Shown here: in pieces, positions 19,965-28,464 of the stretch | Layout: the number at the start of each line of letters is the position of its first letter | Numbering within the stretch: position 1 is the first letter of the stretch | Assembly: GCF_014905095.1 (NCBI RefSeq) | Contig: NZ_CP041165.1 | Coordinates: 496,001 to 560,000, forward strand | Source of the DNA: Sulfurimonas marina | Lineage (GTDB): Bacteria; Campylobacterota; Campylobacteria; Campylobacterales; Sulfurimonadaceae | Reading direction: 5' to 3' | DNA length: 64,000 bases | The notes under the pieces: model-generated | What the model was told of the DNA's origin: nothing | The model's database searches: none | Seen by the model: the letters and a program-made list of their open reading frames with translations, nothing else | Made by a program: the position numbers and the translations under genes

Positions 19965-20366
19965 ATGTATTTGGTTACAGCGGTAATAAACAAAACAAAT
20001 TTAAAAAACGTACTAGAAGATCTTTTTGCAAAACATTTTGAAGGGATAACAGTTAGCGATGTTATCGGAAAGGGTTCTTTTGGTCTAAAAGAAGCTGATA
20101 ACGGTGTAGCAGATCTCGTTGAAAAAGTGAAACTGGAGATGGTAGTTTCTACAGCTGAAAATAAAGAGCGTGCTATGGAATGTGTCCGCTCAAATGCACA
20201 TGACCTAGGTCGAGGTGCCGGAAAAATGTGGTGGATTGAAGTTGGCGGTGTTGAGCGTATTAGAACGGGTGAAAGAGATCAGGATGCCTTAACAACGCAA
20301 ATAGATAAGAAAATTGCTAACGTTACTCACATAGCAACAACACATATTGATACTCCATGTAGTTAA
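19965..20366 (+). CDS. Divergent PII-family protein in the nif operon
   Basis: 133 residues. The C-terminal part GAGKMWWIEVGGVERIRTGERDQDAL keeps the B-loop and RIRTGE motif of PII proteins. The T-loop (residues about 36-55, GKGSFGLKEADNGVADLVEK) is rewritten and lacks the modifiable tyrosine, and a 20-residue tail follows. PII proteins in nif clusters (NifI in archaea and anaerobes) control nitrogenase activity directly, but those sit between nifH and nifD. A nif-specific regulator is likely; the target is unknown. Confidence 0.8.
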   Translation: MYLVTAVINKTNLKNVLEDLFAKHFEGITVSDVIGKGSFGLKEADNGVADLVEKVKLEMVVSTAENKERAMECVRSNAHDLGRGAGKMWWIEVGGVERIRTGERDQDALTTQIDKKIANVTHIATTHIDTPCS

Positions 20367-20377
20367 AGGAACAGATT

Positions 20378-20719
20378 ATGAATACTATAGAAAAGTCATT
20401 AGATGAGTTCTATGAACTAACTGATGCAGAAGATTATTTCGATTTTTTTGATTTAGAATACGATGCACGCTTGGTCAATGTAAAGCGCTTTCACATTTTA
20501 AAAGAGTATGGAACTTTGATCAAAACAGGTATGCAAAACCTGGGTGATCAAGAGGAACGTCTTTTAGACTTTTTGAAGTATTCTCTTTTGAAAGTGTACG
20601 GTGAATTTGCAAACGGTTATGCTCCGAGTGCAGCAGATGTTTGGGATATGTTTAAAGATGGAAAATTAAGTGGTTGTATGAGTTGTACACCACAGGCAGG
20701 AAATAGTTGTGGCTGCTAA
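20378..20719 (+). CDS. nifW: Nitrogenase-stabilising/protective protein NifW
   Basis: 113 residues. LDEFYELTDAEDYFDFFDLEYD and the central VNVKRFHILKEYG are typical of NifW, which helps MoFe protein maturation and protection from oxygen. The C-terminus has an unusual cysteine cluster (SGCMSCTPQAGNSCGC, four Cys). It overlaps nifZ by 11 bases. Confidence 0.93.
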   Translation: MNTIEKSLDEFYELTDAEDYFDFFDLEYDARLVNVKRFHILKEYGTLIKTGMQNLGDQEERLLDFLKYSLLKVYGEFANGYAPSAADVWDMFKDGKLSGCMSCTPQAGNSCGC

Positions 20720-21110
20720 TTTTACATTTGACCCGGACGTTACTCTGTACGATAGTGTTACTGCAGATAGATCAGGGCGTGACGCTGATGAACCAAAGTA
20801 TAAAGTGGGACAAAAAGTACGACTCGTTGAAGATATTGTGAATGATGGAACATATCCGCATGCAAAAATAGGTACCTTAATGATGCCAAAGGGGAGTATC
20901 GGATATATCAAAACAATGGGGGATTTTCTTCAAGTTATTCGTGTTTATGAAGTCCATTTTTTTGGAAGCGATATGGAAGTTGAAATAGTTGGGTGTCGTG
21001 AACATGAACTAGAATCTATGGAAGATGACTATGTCGATGAAGAGACTTTGGAGCGAGAAGCATTTGAAGCGCATCGAAAGAAAATGGCTAAATTAAGAGA
21101 AGAGAAATAG
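20709..21110 (+). CDS. nifZ: NifZ, P-cluster maturation protein
   Basis: 133 residues. The NifZ core is YKVGQKVRLVEDIVNDGTYPHAKIG followed by GSIGYIKTMGDFLQVIRVYEVHF. NifZ assists formation of the second P-cluster of the MoFe protein. The start is GTG and overlaps the end of nifW, so the two are translationally coupled. Confidence 0.92.
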   Translation: MAANFTFDPDVTLYDSVTADRSGRDADEPKYKVGQKVRLVEDIVNDGTYPHAKIGTLMMPKGSIGYIKTMGDFLQVIRVYEVHFFGSDMEVEIVGCREHELESMEDDYVDEETLEREAFEAHRKKMAKLREEK

Positions 21111-21129
21111 TGAGATAAGGAGGGGAATA

Positions 21130-21474
21130 ATGGCAAAGGTAATTTTCATTGGATTTGATTCGGATAAAGATGGATTATATCATGCACCTAAGGGTGAACC
21201 AATCGTAAGATTGGCAAAAGATAACGGAATCCCGATTAACTTTGAATGTCAAGACGGTGACTGTGCTAGTTGTTTAATCAAGTATGAAAATATAGAGGAT
21301 GAAGAACCGACAAACTATATTGAAGATAAAGAGCTAGAAAAGTTAGTAGAACTAGGTGTCTTAAAAACTAAAGATGCTGAACATTGTCAACAGTTTACAA
21401 TTAGCCCTAAAGTGAGACTTGCATGTCAAACACTTGTAAAGGGTGATGTAATCATAAAACCATTTTTACAATAG
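21130..21474 (+). CDS. 2Fe-2S ferredoxin
   Basis: 114 residues. The plant-type ligands are visible as FECQDGDCASC with the fourth Cys in RLACQT. The protein is longer than classical ferredoxins by an acidic central insertion. A strong AGGAGG site precedes the ATG. As part of the nif operon it may donate electrons to NifH or to cofactor assembly enzymes. Confidence 0.9.
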   Translation: MAKVIFIGFDSDKDGLYHAPKGEPIVRLAKDNGIPINFECQDGDCASCLIKYENIEDEEPTNYIEDKELEKLVELGVLKTKDAEHCQQFTISPKVRLACQTLVKGDVIIKPFLQ

Positions 21475-21483
21475 TAAAAATAA

Positions 21484-21561
21484 ACTATAGTTTACTGCCT
21501 CGCAAAGGGGCAAGCTATAGTGAGCCAAGTGCTCCGTTATGAATGAAGAGAACTCTTCATT
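21484..21561 (+). promoter_or_regulatory. Structured leader between two ferredoxin genes
   Basis: Two stem-loops are visible. In the first, ACTATAG (21484-21490) pairs with CTATAGT (21515-21521) and encloses TGCCTC-gcaaa-GGGGCA. The second is a perfect 9-base repeat AATGAAGAG-aa-CTCTTCATT (21542-21561). No strong U-tract follows. This could tune the amount of the downstream ferredoxin or be an mRNA-processing site. Confidence 0.5.
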
Positions 21562-21590
21562 TTATGAAATCAAACTAAGGAAAGAGAAAA

Positions 21591-21887
21591 ATGACAACAA
21601 GAGTAGAGATCATTAATGATTTTTTAGCAATTAACGTAAAAGAGGGAAGTACTATTCAAGATATCGTTGAAGCTAGTGGTAGTGCACTTCCATTTGGATG
21701 CCGTGACGGTGAATGTGGTACATGTATCGTTGAAGTTGAATCTGGAATGGAATTTCTTTCTGATAAAACAGATAAAGAGGTAAAAGTACTTAAAGAGATC
21801 TGTTCAGGTACTTGTACACCAAACTCTCGTTTATCATGTCAAATGAAAATCTCTAAGCCAAACGGTTTAGTAAGATTAAAATACTAA
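21591..21887 (+). CDS. 2Fe-2S ferredoxin, second copy
   Basis: 98 residues. Ligands are FGCRDGECGTC and SCQMKIS, the plant-type pattern. It is compact and close in size to the FdxB-type ferredoxins of nif clusters. A strong AAGGAAAGAG region precedes the ATG. It is preceded by a structured leader and followed by rpoN. Confidence 0.9.
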   Translation: MTTRVEIINDFLAINVKEGSTIQDIVEASGSALPFGCRDGECGTCIVEVESGMEFLSDKTDKEVKVLKEICSGTCTPNSRLSCQMKISKPNGLVRLKY

Positions 21888-21917
21888 TAAATTGCATAAA
21901 TCTTACGCAATAAAGGG

Positions 21918-21941
21918 ACTCAAACCATTCTTGGTTTGAGT
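21918..21941 (+). promoter_or_regulatory. Hairpin just upstream of rpoN
   Basis: A perfect 9-base stem (ACTCAAACC, 6-base loop, GGTTTGAGT) ends 11 bases before the rpoN ATG. The only ribosome-binding-like bases (GAG) sit in its 3' arm, so it could limit rpoN translation; with no U-tract it is a poor terminator. Confidence 0.5.
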
Positions 21942-21952
21942 AAAATTATATT

Positions 21953-23170
21953 ATGTCAGCATCATTAGGCTTTCAAGCAAAACAAAAACAAACTTTACAA
22001 TTGTCACTAAGATTATGGCTGCCGCTTTTACAGGCACCTCTGCAAGACCTAGAAACTGTATTTAAAGAGCATAGTTTCGATAACCCATTTTTGGAATACA
22101 ACTCATCTTTTGAATCAAATTATTCAAGCAGTGGTTTGATTGAAGAGATAAATACCTACAAAGAATCGTTTTACGATAAGGTGGCTAACCAGATCGATGC
22201 ACCTCTGTTTCCGACGCCAAACTCGCAAAAGGTTGCAATGGAGATCTTAGACAACATCGACAGTGACGGCTATTTTGACGGAGATATAGATGTTTTAGCT
22301 AAAAAATGCAATACAACAAAAGAGTTCGCCGAAAGTATACGCCAACGTTTTGCATATATAGACCCGTGTGGAGTGGGTGCTAAAGATATGATCGAGTGTT
22401 TCTTGTTTCAACTTTCTCAACTAAATATTGAGAATGATTTGAGTGAGTTGATCGAGAAGATGGTCAAAAATCTTAAAAGTATTGACAAGTACCATAAACA
22501 TCACCATTTTGAAGAGGCAACTCATATCATAAAAAAATTCAAATCACCTCCTGCAATTGATTATCAAGAGGATAACGAATATATCGTTCCCGATTTTTTT
22601 GTAGATGTAGATGAAGATATATCTGTAAAAATAAACCATAGTTATTATCCAGACATCGTGATCAAGGACCCGTTTAAGAGTAAAAATGATGAGTTAAAAT
22701 ATAAGTTAAAAGAAGCGCGTGATCTTGTGAATCTTCTAGAACTTAGAAAATCGACACTTTATAAACTTGTGCTTATTATAGTTGAGAGACAAATGGGCTT
22801 TTTTATCGGGAGTGAACTTAAACCTATGACAATGGCACAAGTGGCACAGGAGATAGGTTTTGAAGAATCAACGATCTCTAGAGCGGTATCAAATAAATAT
22901 ATAAAATGTGAACGCGGTATATTCTCTCTAAAATCATTTTTTACAAATGCAGTTTCTAAAAACCTCTCTTCATCGGAAGTGAAACATTTCATTGAAAACC
23001 TGGTAGAGAATGAATCTCACGAGACACCGCTGACTGACCAGGATATCGTAGATATGGTGATGCAGCGTTACAATATGAATATGGTTAGACGTACGATCAC
23101 AAAGTACAGAAAACAGCTTGAAATCCCTTCATCTAAAGAGCGTAAAAAGATCTATAAAGTTAGAGACTAG
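21953..23170 (+). CDS. rpoN: RNA polymerase sigma-54 factor
   Basis: 405 residues. Region I is Gln/Leu-rich (KQKQTLQLSLRLWLPLLQ), the middle binds core polymerase, MAQVAQEIGFEESTISRAVSNKY is the -12 helix-turn-helix region and RRTITKYRKQLEIPSSKERK is the RpoN box that reads the -24 element. It is the sigma factor needed by NifA and by the eight promoters listed here. Whether a second rpoN serves flagella elsewhere in the genome cannot be seen. Confidence 0.95.
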   Translation: MSASLGFQAKQKQTLQLSLRLWLPLLQAPLQDLETVFKEHSFDNPFLEYNSSFESNYSSSGLIEEINTYKESFYDKVANQIDAPLFPTPNSQKVAMEILDNIDSDGYFDGDIDVLAKKCNTTKEFAESIRQRFAYIDPCGVGAKDMIECFLFQLSQLNIENDLSELIEKMVKNLKSIDKYHKHHHFEEATHIIKKFKSPPAIDYQEDNEYIVPDFFVDVDEDISVKINHSYYPDIVIKDPFKSKNDELKYKLKEARDLVNLLELRKSTLYKLVLIIVERQMGFFIGSELKPMTMAQVAQEIGFEESTISRAVSNKYIKCERGIFSLKSFFTNAVSKNLSSSEVKHFIENLVENESHETPLTDQDIVDMVMQRYNMNMVRRTITKYRKQLEIPSSKERKKIYKVRD

Positions 23171-23224
23171 TTTTATAAAGTTATAATTGTTTTGATAATA
23201 TTGAATATATTGATGTTGATAAAG

Positions 23225-23248
23225 GTTCTATACTAAAATATATAGAAC
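23225..23248 (+). other. Hairpin upstream of ald
   Basis: A perfect 8-base inverted repeat GTTCTATA / TATAGAAC lies 50 bases upstream of the alanine dehydrogenase start. It may be an operator or an rpoN-ald intergenic hairpin. Confidence 0.3.
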
Positions 23249-23297
23249 AGTAAGTCTAGGCATAAAATATGCATCGAAAACTTATAAGGAGTTGCAT

Positions 23298-24398
23298 ATG
23301 AAAATAGGTATACCAAAAGAGATCAAAAAAGATGAGTACAGAGTAAGTGTAACACCTCATGGTGTAGCAGAATTACTTGAACTTGGAGTTGAAGTTTATC
23401 TGGAAACTTTAGCCGGAGAGGGGAGCGGTTTTAGCGATCAGGAGTATCTGGATGCAGGTGCTGTTGTTTTAAAAAATGCTTCGGAGGTGTTTACCCTTGC
23501 TGATATTATCATCAAAGTTAAAGAGCCTATAGAATCGGAGTATTCGCTTTTTAAAGAGAAGCAGACACTTTTTACATATCTTCATCTTGCAGCTGATGAG
23601 AAACTTACCCATTTTTTACTTGAGAAAAAGATCCGGGCATTTTCTTATGAAACTTTATTACTAAATGGAAAACTCCCTTTACTTGAGCCCATGAGCGAAG
23701 TAGCCGGAAAAATGGCTGCTTTAATGGGAGCTGTACATCTTGGAAAATACCAAGGCGGTTTAGGATTACTTGCAGGAGGTGTTGTTGGGACACAAAAAGC
23801 AAAAGTTATGGTTTTAGGAGGTGGCGTTGCCGGAACTTGTGCAGCAGAAGTTGCCGCAGGTCTTGGTGCAGATGTAACGATCTACGACATAAATCTTGAT
23901 CGTCTACACTATCTTGATGCCGTACTTCCTGTAAACGTTGCAACAATGTACTCTTCAAAAGCTGCTATTTCAGAACTTTTACCGAATGCAGACATAGTGA
24001 TCGGAACTGTTCTTATCCCGGGGGCAAAAGCACCAAAGCTGATCACAAAAGATATGCTTGGAATGATGAAGCAAGGGAGTGTTTTAGTAGACGTCTCGAT
24101 CGATCAGGGTGGTTGTTTTGAAACATCAAAACCTACAACCCATACTGCTCCAACCTTTATAGAAGAGGGGATTGTTCACTATTGTGTTGCAAATATGCCG
24201 GGAGCTTATCCACGTACATCAACCTTTGCTTTGACAAATGCAACACTGCCGTATGTAAAAGCGCTTGCGAAATACGGAGCTGAGAAAATTTGTGATGAAT
24301 TAGATGTTATGGTAAGTGCACTTAACACTTATGACGGTGTTTTGTATAATAAAGCAGTTGGAGAAGCACACGCTATAGAGTATAAAGTAAAGGGGTAA
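23298..24398 (+). CDS. ald: Alanine dehydrogenase
   Basis: 366 residues. The N-terminus MKIGIPKEIKKDEYRVSVTP, the substrate region SYETLLLNGKLPLLEPMSEVAG and the NAD-binding VMVLGGGVAGTCAAEVAAGLGA are those of alanine dehydrogenase. It interconverts alanine with pyruvate and ammonium, so it fits a nitrogen-assimilation setting. The ATG at 23298 follows AAGGAG; an in-frame TTG two codons upstream is less likely. Confidence 0.95.
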   Translation: MKIGIPKEIKKDEYRVSVTPHGVAELLELGVEVYLETLAGEGSGFSDQEYLDAGAVVLKNASEVFTLADIIIKVKEPIESEYSLFKEKQTLFTYLHLAADEKLTHFLLEKKIRAFSYETLLLNGKLPLLEPMSEVAGKMAALMGAVHLGKYQGGLGLLAGGVVGTQKAKVMVLGGGVAGTCAAEVAAGLGADVTIYDINLDRLHYLDAVLPVNVATMYSSKAAISELLPNADIVIGTVLIPGAKAPKLITKDMLGMMKQGSVLVDVSIDQGGCFETSKPTTHTAPTFIEEGIVHYCVANMPGAYPRTSTFALTNATLPYVKALAKYGAEKICDELDVMVSALNTYDGVLYNKAVGEAHAIEYKVKG

Positions 24399-24400
24399 AA

Positions 24401-24598
24401 ATGTCACAAGAGGTAATATATTATTATTGTCAAGAGTGTGATCATGCGATCCCGATTGAGCAACTTGGATCTTTAGTAGAAGGAAAATGTCCTAAATGTA
24501 GTTCAAATGAGGGGTTTTCAACACTTCCAAAAGATAGTGCAAACGGCTTTAAAGATGATGCCGTAATACTTAATGAAGCTATCTTTTTAGAAGACTAG
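24401..24598 (+). CDS. Small zinc-ribbon protein
   Basis: 65 residues. Two Cys pairs, C10-x2-C13 and C30-x2-C33, form a probable zinc ribbon; the rest is acidic. It starts 3 bases after ald and should be co-translated with it. No further function can be read. Confidence 0.75.
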   Translation: MSQEVIYYYCQECDHAIPIEQLGSLVEGKCPKCSSNEGFSTLPKDSANGFKDDAVILNEAIFLED

Positions 24599-24619
24599 AG
24601 AAATTTCTCTGGTCACACG

Positions 24620-24643
24620 ATGAAACAGAAAATAGAGTTTCAT
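24620..24643 (+). terminator. Weak terminator before GGDEF gene
   Basis: A 7-base stem ATGAAAC / GTTTCAT followed by ATTTT lies after the zinc-ribbon gene. It could end the ald transcript. Confidence 0.35.
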
Positions 24644-24694
24644 ATTTTAAGTAACTAGATGTTACTATTAGTTCAAATATAAATAAGGTTATTT

Positions 24695-26134
24695 ATGAAA
24701 AAAACTAATAGTTTTAAGATCCTTTTTGTAGTATCTGGATTGTTGTTAGTCTTATCTATAAGTCTGACTCTTATTAACTATGCAATCTCTTTAAACTCGG
24801 TACAAAAAGATCTGGCAACACGATCGCTTCCACTATCTGTAGATAATATATATACGGAGATTCAAACCCATATAATTGAACCAAGTCTTATCTCTTCAAT
24901 GATGGCGACGGATACTTTTGTGAAAGATTGGCTACGTAACGAAGAGAATAATACGGAAAAGATTAGAAGTTATCTTGAAACTATTCGAAATAAGTATGGA
25001 CTGTTTGTAACATTTCTAGTATCTGAAAGGACACAAAATTACTATACCCATAAAGGTTTTCTAGAAAAGCTCGATCAGAATAAAACAGATAACCGTTGGT
25101 ATTTTGAATTTAAAGATTCTGCTGAAGAGCATGAGATCAATCTTGACTACAATGAAAATATAGACAACTCTTTAATGATGTTTATAAACTATAAGATCTA
25201 TGACTCAAAATACCACTTTCTCGGGGCTACTGGGATAGGACATAAAATATCGTATATTGACAGTATGTTAAAACGATTCCACGAAGAGTACAAGTTTAAA
25301 GTCTGCTTTTTAAGTGAAGATGGAAAAGTTGTTTTAGCGCAGAGAAGCGTAGAACATATTAAAAATCTTAACGAAGACCCTGAATGGTTTGGTAAGCGCG
25401 ATGAAATTCTTTCTCCAATTTCAAAAGTATTTCATTATAAAAGAGATGGCAATGAGTATCTTCTAAAAACAAAATATATTCCGGAACTGCACCTTTACTT
25501 ACTGGTAGAGGCGAAGATAGATGATTTTATTCAAAATGTAAATCAAGCATTTTATTTTAACTTGTCTATTTCACTTTTATTTACGTTTGTTGTCGCTGTT
25601 ATTATTTTAATTACAATCAAAAACTACAATCAAAGACTCTCTTTTATGGCAGAGCATGATGCCTTAACGGAACTCTACAACCGTCGTTTTTTTGAAGATA
25701 GAATGGAGCATCTGTATCAATTATCAAAACGTACAAAAGAACCACTCTCTTTACTCTTTTTAGACCTAGATGATTTCAAACAAATTAACGATAAACTTGG
25801 ACATCATACGGGAGACAAGGTCTTAAAACGTATTGCGGAGATTTTAAAGCTTTACATTCGACAGACAGATATTGTGTCTCGATGGGGCGGGGAGGAGTTT
25901 ATTATCGGACTGATAAATTCAAATGCCCAAAATGCAAAAGATATAGCGGAAAAATTAAGACTTATGATTGAAAGTGATTTAGTTCTTCAGCAGTTAGTTC
26001 AAGCAAATGTAACGGCAAGTTTCGGTGTTACACAATGTAAAGAAGATGAAGCTCTAGAACATACAATCGCACGCGTAGACAATGCAATGTATGAGGCTAA
26101 AAAAGAGGGGAAAAATAAGGTCTCTTCTATTTAG
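24695..26134 (+). CDS. Membrane-bound diguanylate cyclase
   Basis: 479 residues. A helix near residues 9-29 and another near 290-310 flank an extracytoplasmic sensor domain. The C-terminal GGDEF domain has the active site RWGGEEF and an upstream RQTD inhibitory site, so it should make c-di-GMP and be product-inhibited. It lies between the nifX-rpoN-ald run and nifE; no nif-type promoter is seen. Confidence 0.93.
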   Translation: MKKTNSFKILFVVSGLLLVLSISLTLINYAISLNSVQKDLATRSLPLSVDNIYTEIQTHIIEPSLISSMMATDTFVKDWLRNEENNTEKIRSYLETIRNKYGLFVTFLVSERTQNYYTHKGFLEKLDQNKTDNRWYFEFKDSAEEHEINLDYNENIDNSLMMFINYKIYDSKYHFLGATGIGHKISYIDSMLKRFHEEYKFKVCFLSEDGKVVLAQRSVEHIKNLNEDPEWFGKRDEILSPISKVFHYKRDGNEYLLKTKYIPELHLYLLVEAKIDDFIQNVNQAFYFNLSISLLFTFVVAVIILITIKNYNQRLSFMAEHDALTELYNRRFFEDRMEHLYQLSKRTKEPLSLLFLDLDDFKQINDKLGHHTGDKVLKRIAEILKLYIRQTDIVSRWGGEEFIIGLINSNAQNAKDIAEKLRLMIESDLVLQQLVQANVTASFGVTQCKEDEALEHTIARVDNAMYEAKKEGKNKVSSI

Positions 26135-26148
26135 CACTACACCATTTA

Positions 26149-26556
26149 TTAGTCGCTACTTTTACAGCTTTCACTCTGACACGTAGAAGTTGAAACTGAT
26201 GAGCAGATGTTTCTGTTAAAAATAGCATTGATCTTCTCTATGCTAAAGCCGCAGATCTTCTCCTCTCCAATGATCAAAAGAGGTCTTTTTATAAGGATCG
26301 GGTCTTTGAGCATAAGACCTATTAGTTCCTCTTTTGAAAGCTCTTTTGGGTTAATCTCTTTATTTTTTACCTGTGGAGCAAAAGGGTTATAGATGCTCTC
26401 TTTGGCAACGCCGTCAAAAAAAGACTCGAGTAACTCTTTTGTCCATGGGTATGTAAGTATGTTTTTTGTCATATACGAGATATTGTGCAGATCTAAGATC
26501 TGTTTTTGTTTTGCATTTCCCATACAACCCGGTTTTTCAAAAAATATGATTCCCAT
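26149..26556 (-). CDS. nifO: Nitrogenase-associated ArsC-family protein NifO
   Basis: 135 residues of the ArsC/Spx fold. The N-terminal IIFFEKPGCMGNAKQKQILD has one Cys in place of the CxxC of glutaredoxins, and KRPLLIIGEEKICGF is the usual central motif. NifO is found in nif clusters such as that of Azotobacter, where it affects nitrate or molybdenum use. The C-terminus has three extra Cys. The ATG at 26556 has GGGAG upstream and overlaps nothing; nifE ends 2 bases away. Confidence 0.85.
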   Translation of the reverse strand: MGIIFFEKPGCMGNAKQKQILDLHNISYMTKNILTYPWTKELLESFFDGVAKESIYNPFAPQVKNKEINPKELSKEELIGLMLKDPILIKRPLLIIGEEKICGFSIEKINAIFNRNICSSVSTSTCQSESCKSSD

Positions 26557-26558
26557 CT

Positions 26559-27899
26559 TTACTCCCAAGGTGCGGCTTCACCAACCACTTGAAATACAGG
26601 ATTGTTTACGGCGGCACATACATCTTTTGCTAAATTCTCCAGTCCGCCGTAAGCTCCGTAACTTACTTTTTTCTCCTGGTTCACATCCACAAAGGCTACT
26701 TTTTTCTTGATCGCAGTGTAGAGACTACGCCCACCCGCTAGGAGAATGTCAACATTATGTTCATCGATCAGTTTTCCTTGTTCTTGAGCCGGTACTTTCA
26801 TCAGAATATCTACATACTGTTTTGCGATTTCAATATCTTCAAGAGTCGCTTTACGGATACTTGTCGCGATCACCTCTATACCTATATCTTGAAGGGCTGA
26901 AGCTATTGACCAAGATTTATTTCCACCCGTATTTAAGATAGCTTTTTTATTTTGAAGAATAGTTCTGTATGGGATCAGTCTTTGTTCTAAATCTGCTTCC
27001 TCATAGGCTATCACTTTTTCTGCTCTTAATGTGAGCTCTTTGTCTCCAAAGGCATTTACGATCGAGCGAATTGCATTTGTAGTATCACGTTTTCCGTAGA
27101 AAGATACAGATATGTAAGGGATATTGTAACGCTCCTGCATTTTTCGCGTGAGTGTGACAAGAGATTTCGCACATACGATAACGTTTAGTTTCGCAGTATG
27201 AGCCGTTTGAATATCTTCAATCCGTCCGTCTCCTGCTAAAGTGGAAACAACTTTAATTCCGATTCGTTCCAGTATGGCTTTGTACTGCCACATATCACCC
27301 GTTACGTTGTATTCACCGATAAGGTTAATTCCAAACGGGTGTATCTCTTTAGGTTCACGGGTTCCTATGAGCTGATTCAAAACAGCTTCACCCCCTAAAC
27401 GGCTTCCGAGATTTTTTCCCCCTACAAAACCAGGCGAGTGCACAACTACGACTGGCAGACCGTGTTTCTCCTGCATACGTTTACATACATTGTCCATATC
27501 ATCACCGATCATAGCGGTTACACATGTCTCATACACAAAGATAGCTTTTGGATCTTTATGTTTTACTATGTACTCTATGGAATCTTCAAGTTTTTGATCC
27601 CCTCCAAAGATTACATCGTTTGTAGTAACGTCCGTATAGTAACCTGTTACCGTATTGTTTTGTCCTTTGTAGCTTGTCGGGGTTTGTCTGGTTTCCCAAG
27701 ATGCACCCTGACAAGTTGCAGGTGCATGAACTAAGTGGACTGCATCAGCGTAAGGAAATAGTGCGATCTGTGCCCCTTCAAAAGCACAGCCTCCACTTGT
27801 GGCTCCAGGTTTTGGTTTATCACAAGAGCTTTTCTTTTTTTCATTGTGAGTACAAGCAGATTCACTGAGAAGTTCGCGAATAAGTTTTCTATTTACCAT
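26559..27899 (-). CDS. nifE: Nitrogenase cofactor scaffold protein NifE
   Basis: 446 residues. TSGGCAFEGAQIALFPYADAVHLVHAP with APATCQGASWETR is the NifE form of the NifD-type N-terminal cysteine region, and YETCVTAMIGDDMD supplies the third Cys. It partners NifN in FeMo cofactor assembly. It is co-transcribed with nifO on the minus strand. No sigma-54 element with correct spacing was found in its upstream region, unlike the other nif units. Confidence 0.94.
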   Translation of the reverse strand: MVNRKLIRELLSESACTHNEKKKSSCDKPKPGATSGGCAFEGAQIALFPYADAVHLVHAPATCQGASWETRQTPTSYKGQNNTVTGYYTDVTTNDVIFGGDQKLEDSIEYIVKHKDPKAIFVYETCVTAMIGDDMDNVCKRMQEKHGLPVVVVHSPGFVGGKNLGSRLGGEAVLNQLIGTREPKEIHPFGINLIGEYNVTGDMWQYKAILERIGIKVVSTLAGDGRIEDIQTAHTAKLNVIVCAKSLVTLTRKMQERYNIPYISVSFYGKRDTTNAIRSIVNAFGDKELTLRAEKVIAYEEADLEQRLIPYRTILQNKKAILNTGGNKSWSIASALQDIGIEVIATSIRKATLEDIEIAKQYVDILMKVPAQEQGKLIDEHNVDILLAGGRSLYTAIKKKVAFVDVNQEKKVSYGAYGGLENLAKDVCAAVNNPVFQVVGEAAPWE

Positions 27900-28028
27900 A
27901 TTTGATCCTTTTTGCAGTGGAAACCTTCTTGACGAGCAAACATTTTTAATGTTAGCCCCAAAGAAAATGAGGTTTGCACTGTATTCCTTATATATTATTT
28001 ATACATATTTCATTCCTTTGAGCTCTAG

Positions 28029-28043
28029 GGAACATTATATGTA
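28029..28043 (+). promoter_or_regulatory. Sigma-54 promoter of the nifS-nifU operon
   Basis: GGAACATTATATGTA, GG-N10-GT spacing, preceded by CTAG. It lies 33 bases before the first gene of the 28-34 kb operon. The core is nearly identical to the nifN site at 17236. Confidence 0.65.
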
Positions 28044-28076
28044 TATGTTAAAGGAAAAAGATATTAGGACAATAAA

Positions 28077-28463
28077 ATGTTGGCAATCCCTTTAGATAAT
28101 GAATTTAATACAAACATATCGGAGCTATACGGTCAAGCTCCGTATTTTGGACTGTTAAACCTAAACGACGGAGAACTTACAGTTATAAAAAACGAAGTGA
28201 ATGGTCAAGGGCCAAAAAGTGCAGGTTTCCTTGCAGCTTACGGTGTAAAAGCTACGGTTTTTTATCATATGGGTGAGGGTGTATATAACTCTTTTGTGGA
28301 CAGAGGCATGGATGTTTATACGACAGAACACACGAAAATGTCTTTAAATGAAATCTATGAAAAGTTCTTGAAAAAACAGCTTAACAAGTTAGACAGATTT
28401 AACTACAGAGAGAAGTTAGATCCGGGTAACGGCGGAGCTTGTCAATGTGGATGTGAGGGATAA
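28077..28463 (+). CDS. NifX/NifB-C fold protein
   Basis: 128 residues. The fold is the dinitrogenase iron-molybdenum cofactor domain: MLAIPLDNEFNTNISELYGQAPYFGL and AYGVKATVFYHMGEGVYNSF. The C-terminus ends with a Cys cluster (GGACQCGCEG). It probably binds or carries a cofactor precursor, or serves as a metal chaperone. It is the first gene of the operon. Confidence 0.85.
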   Translation: MLAIPLDNEFNTNISELYGQAPYFGLLNLNDGELTVIKNEVNGQGPKSAGFLAAYGVKATVFYHMGEGVYNSFVDRGMDVYTTEHTKMSLNEIYEKFLKKQLNKLDRFNYREKLDPGNGGACQCGCEG

Positions 28464-28464
28464 A

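Noticed and set aside
20369-20383. A GGAAC...TGAA pattern that matches the sigma-54 consensus before nifW
   Set aside because: It is the ribosome-binding site and start codon of nifW; a promoter here would remove the translation start. It shows that chance matches occur.
27900-28028. Possible sigma-54 site for nifE
   Set aside because: Two GG...GC pairs are visible on the minus strand but with 8 bases between them instead of 10.
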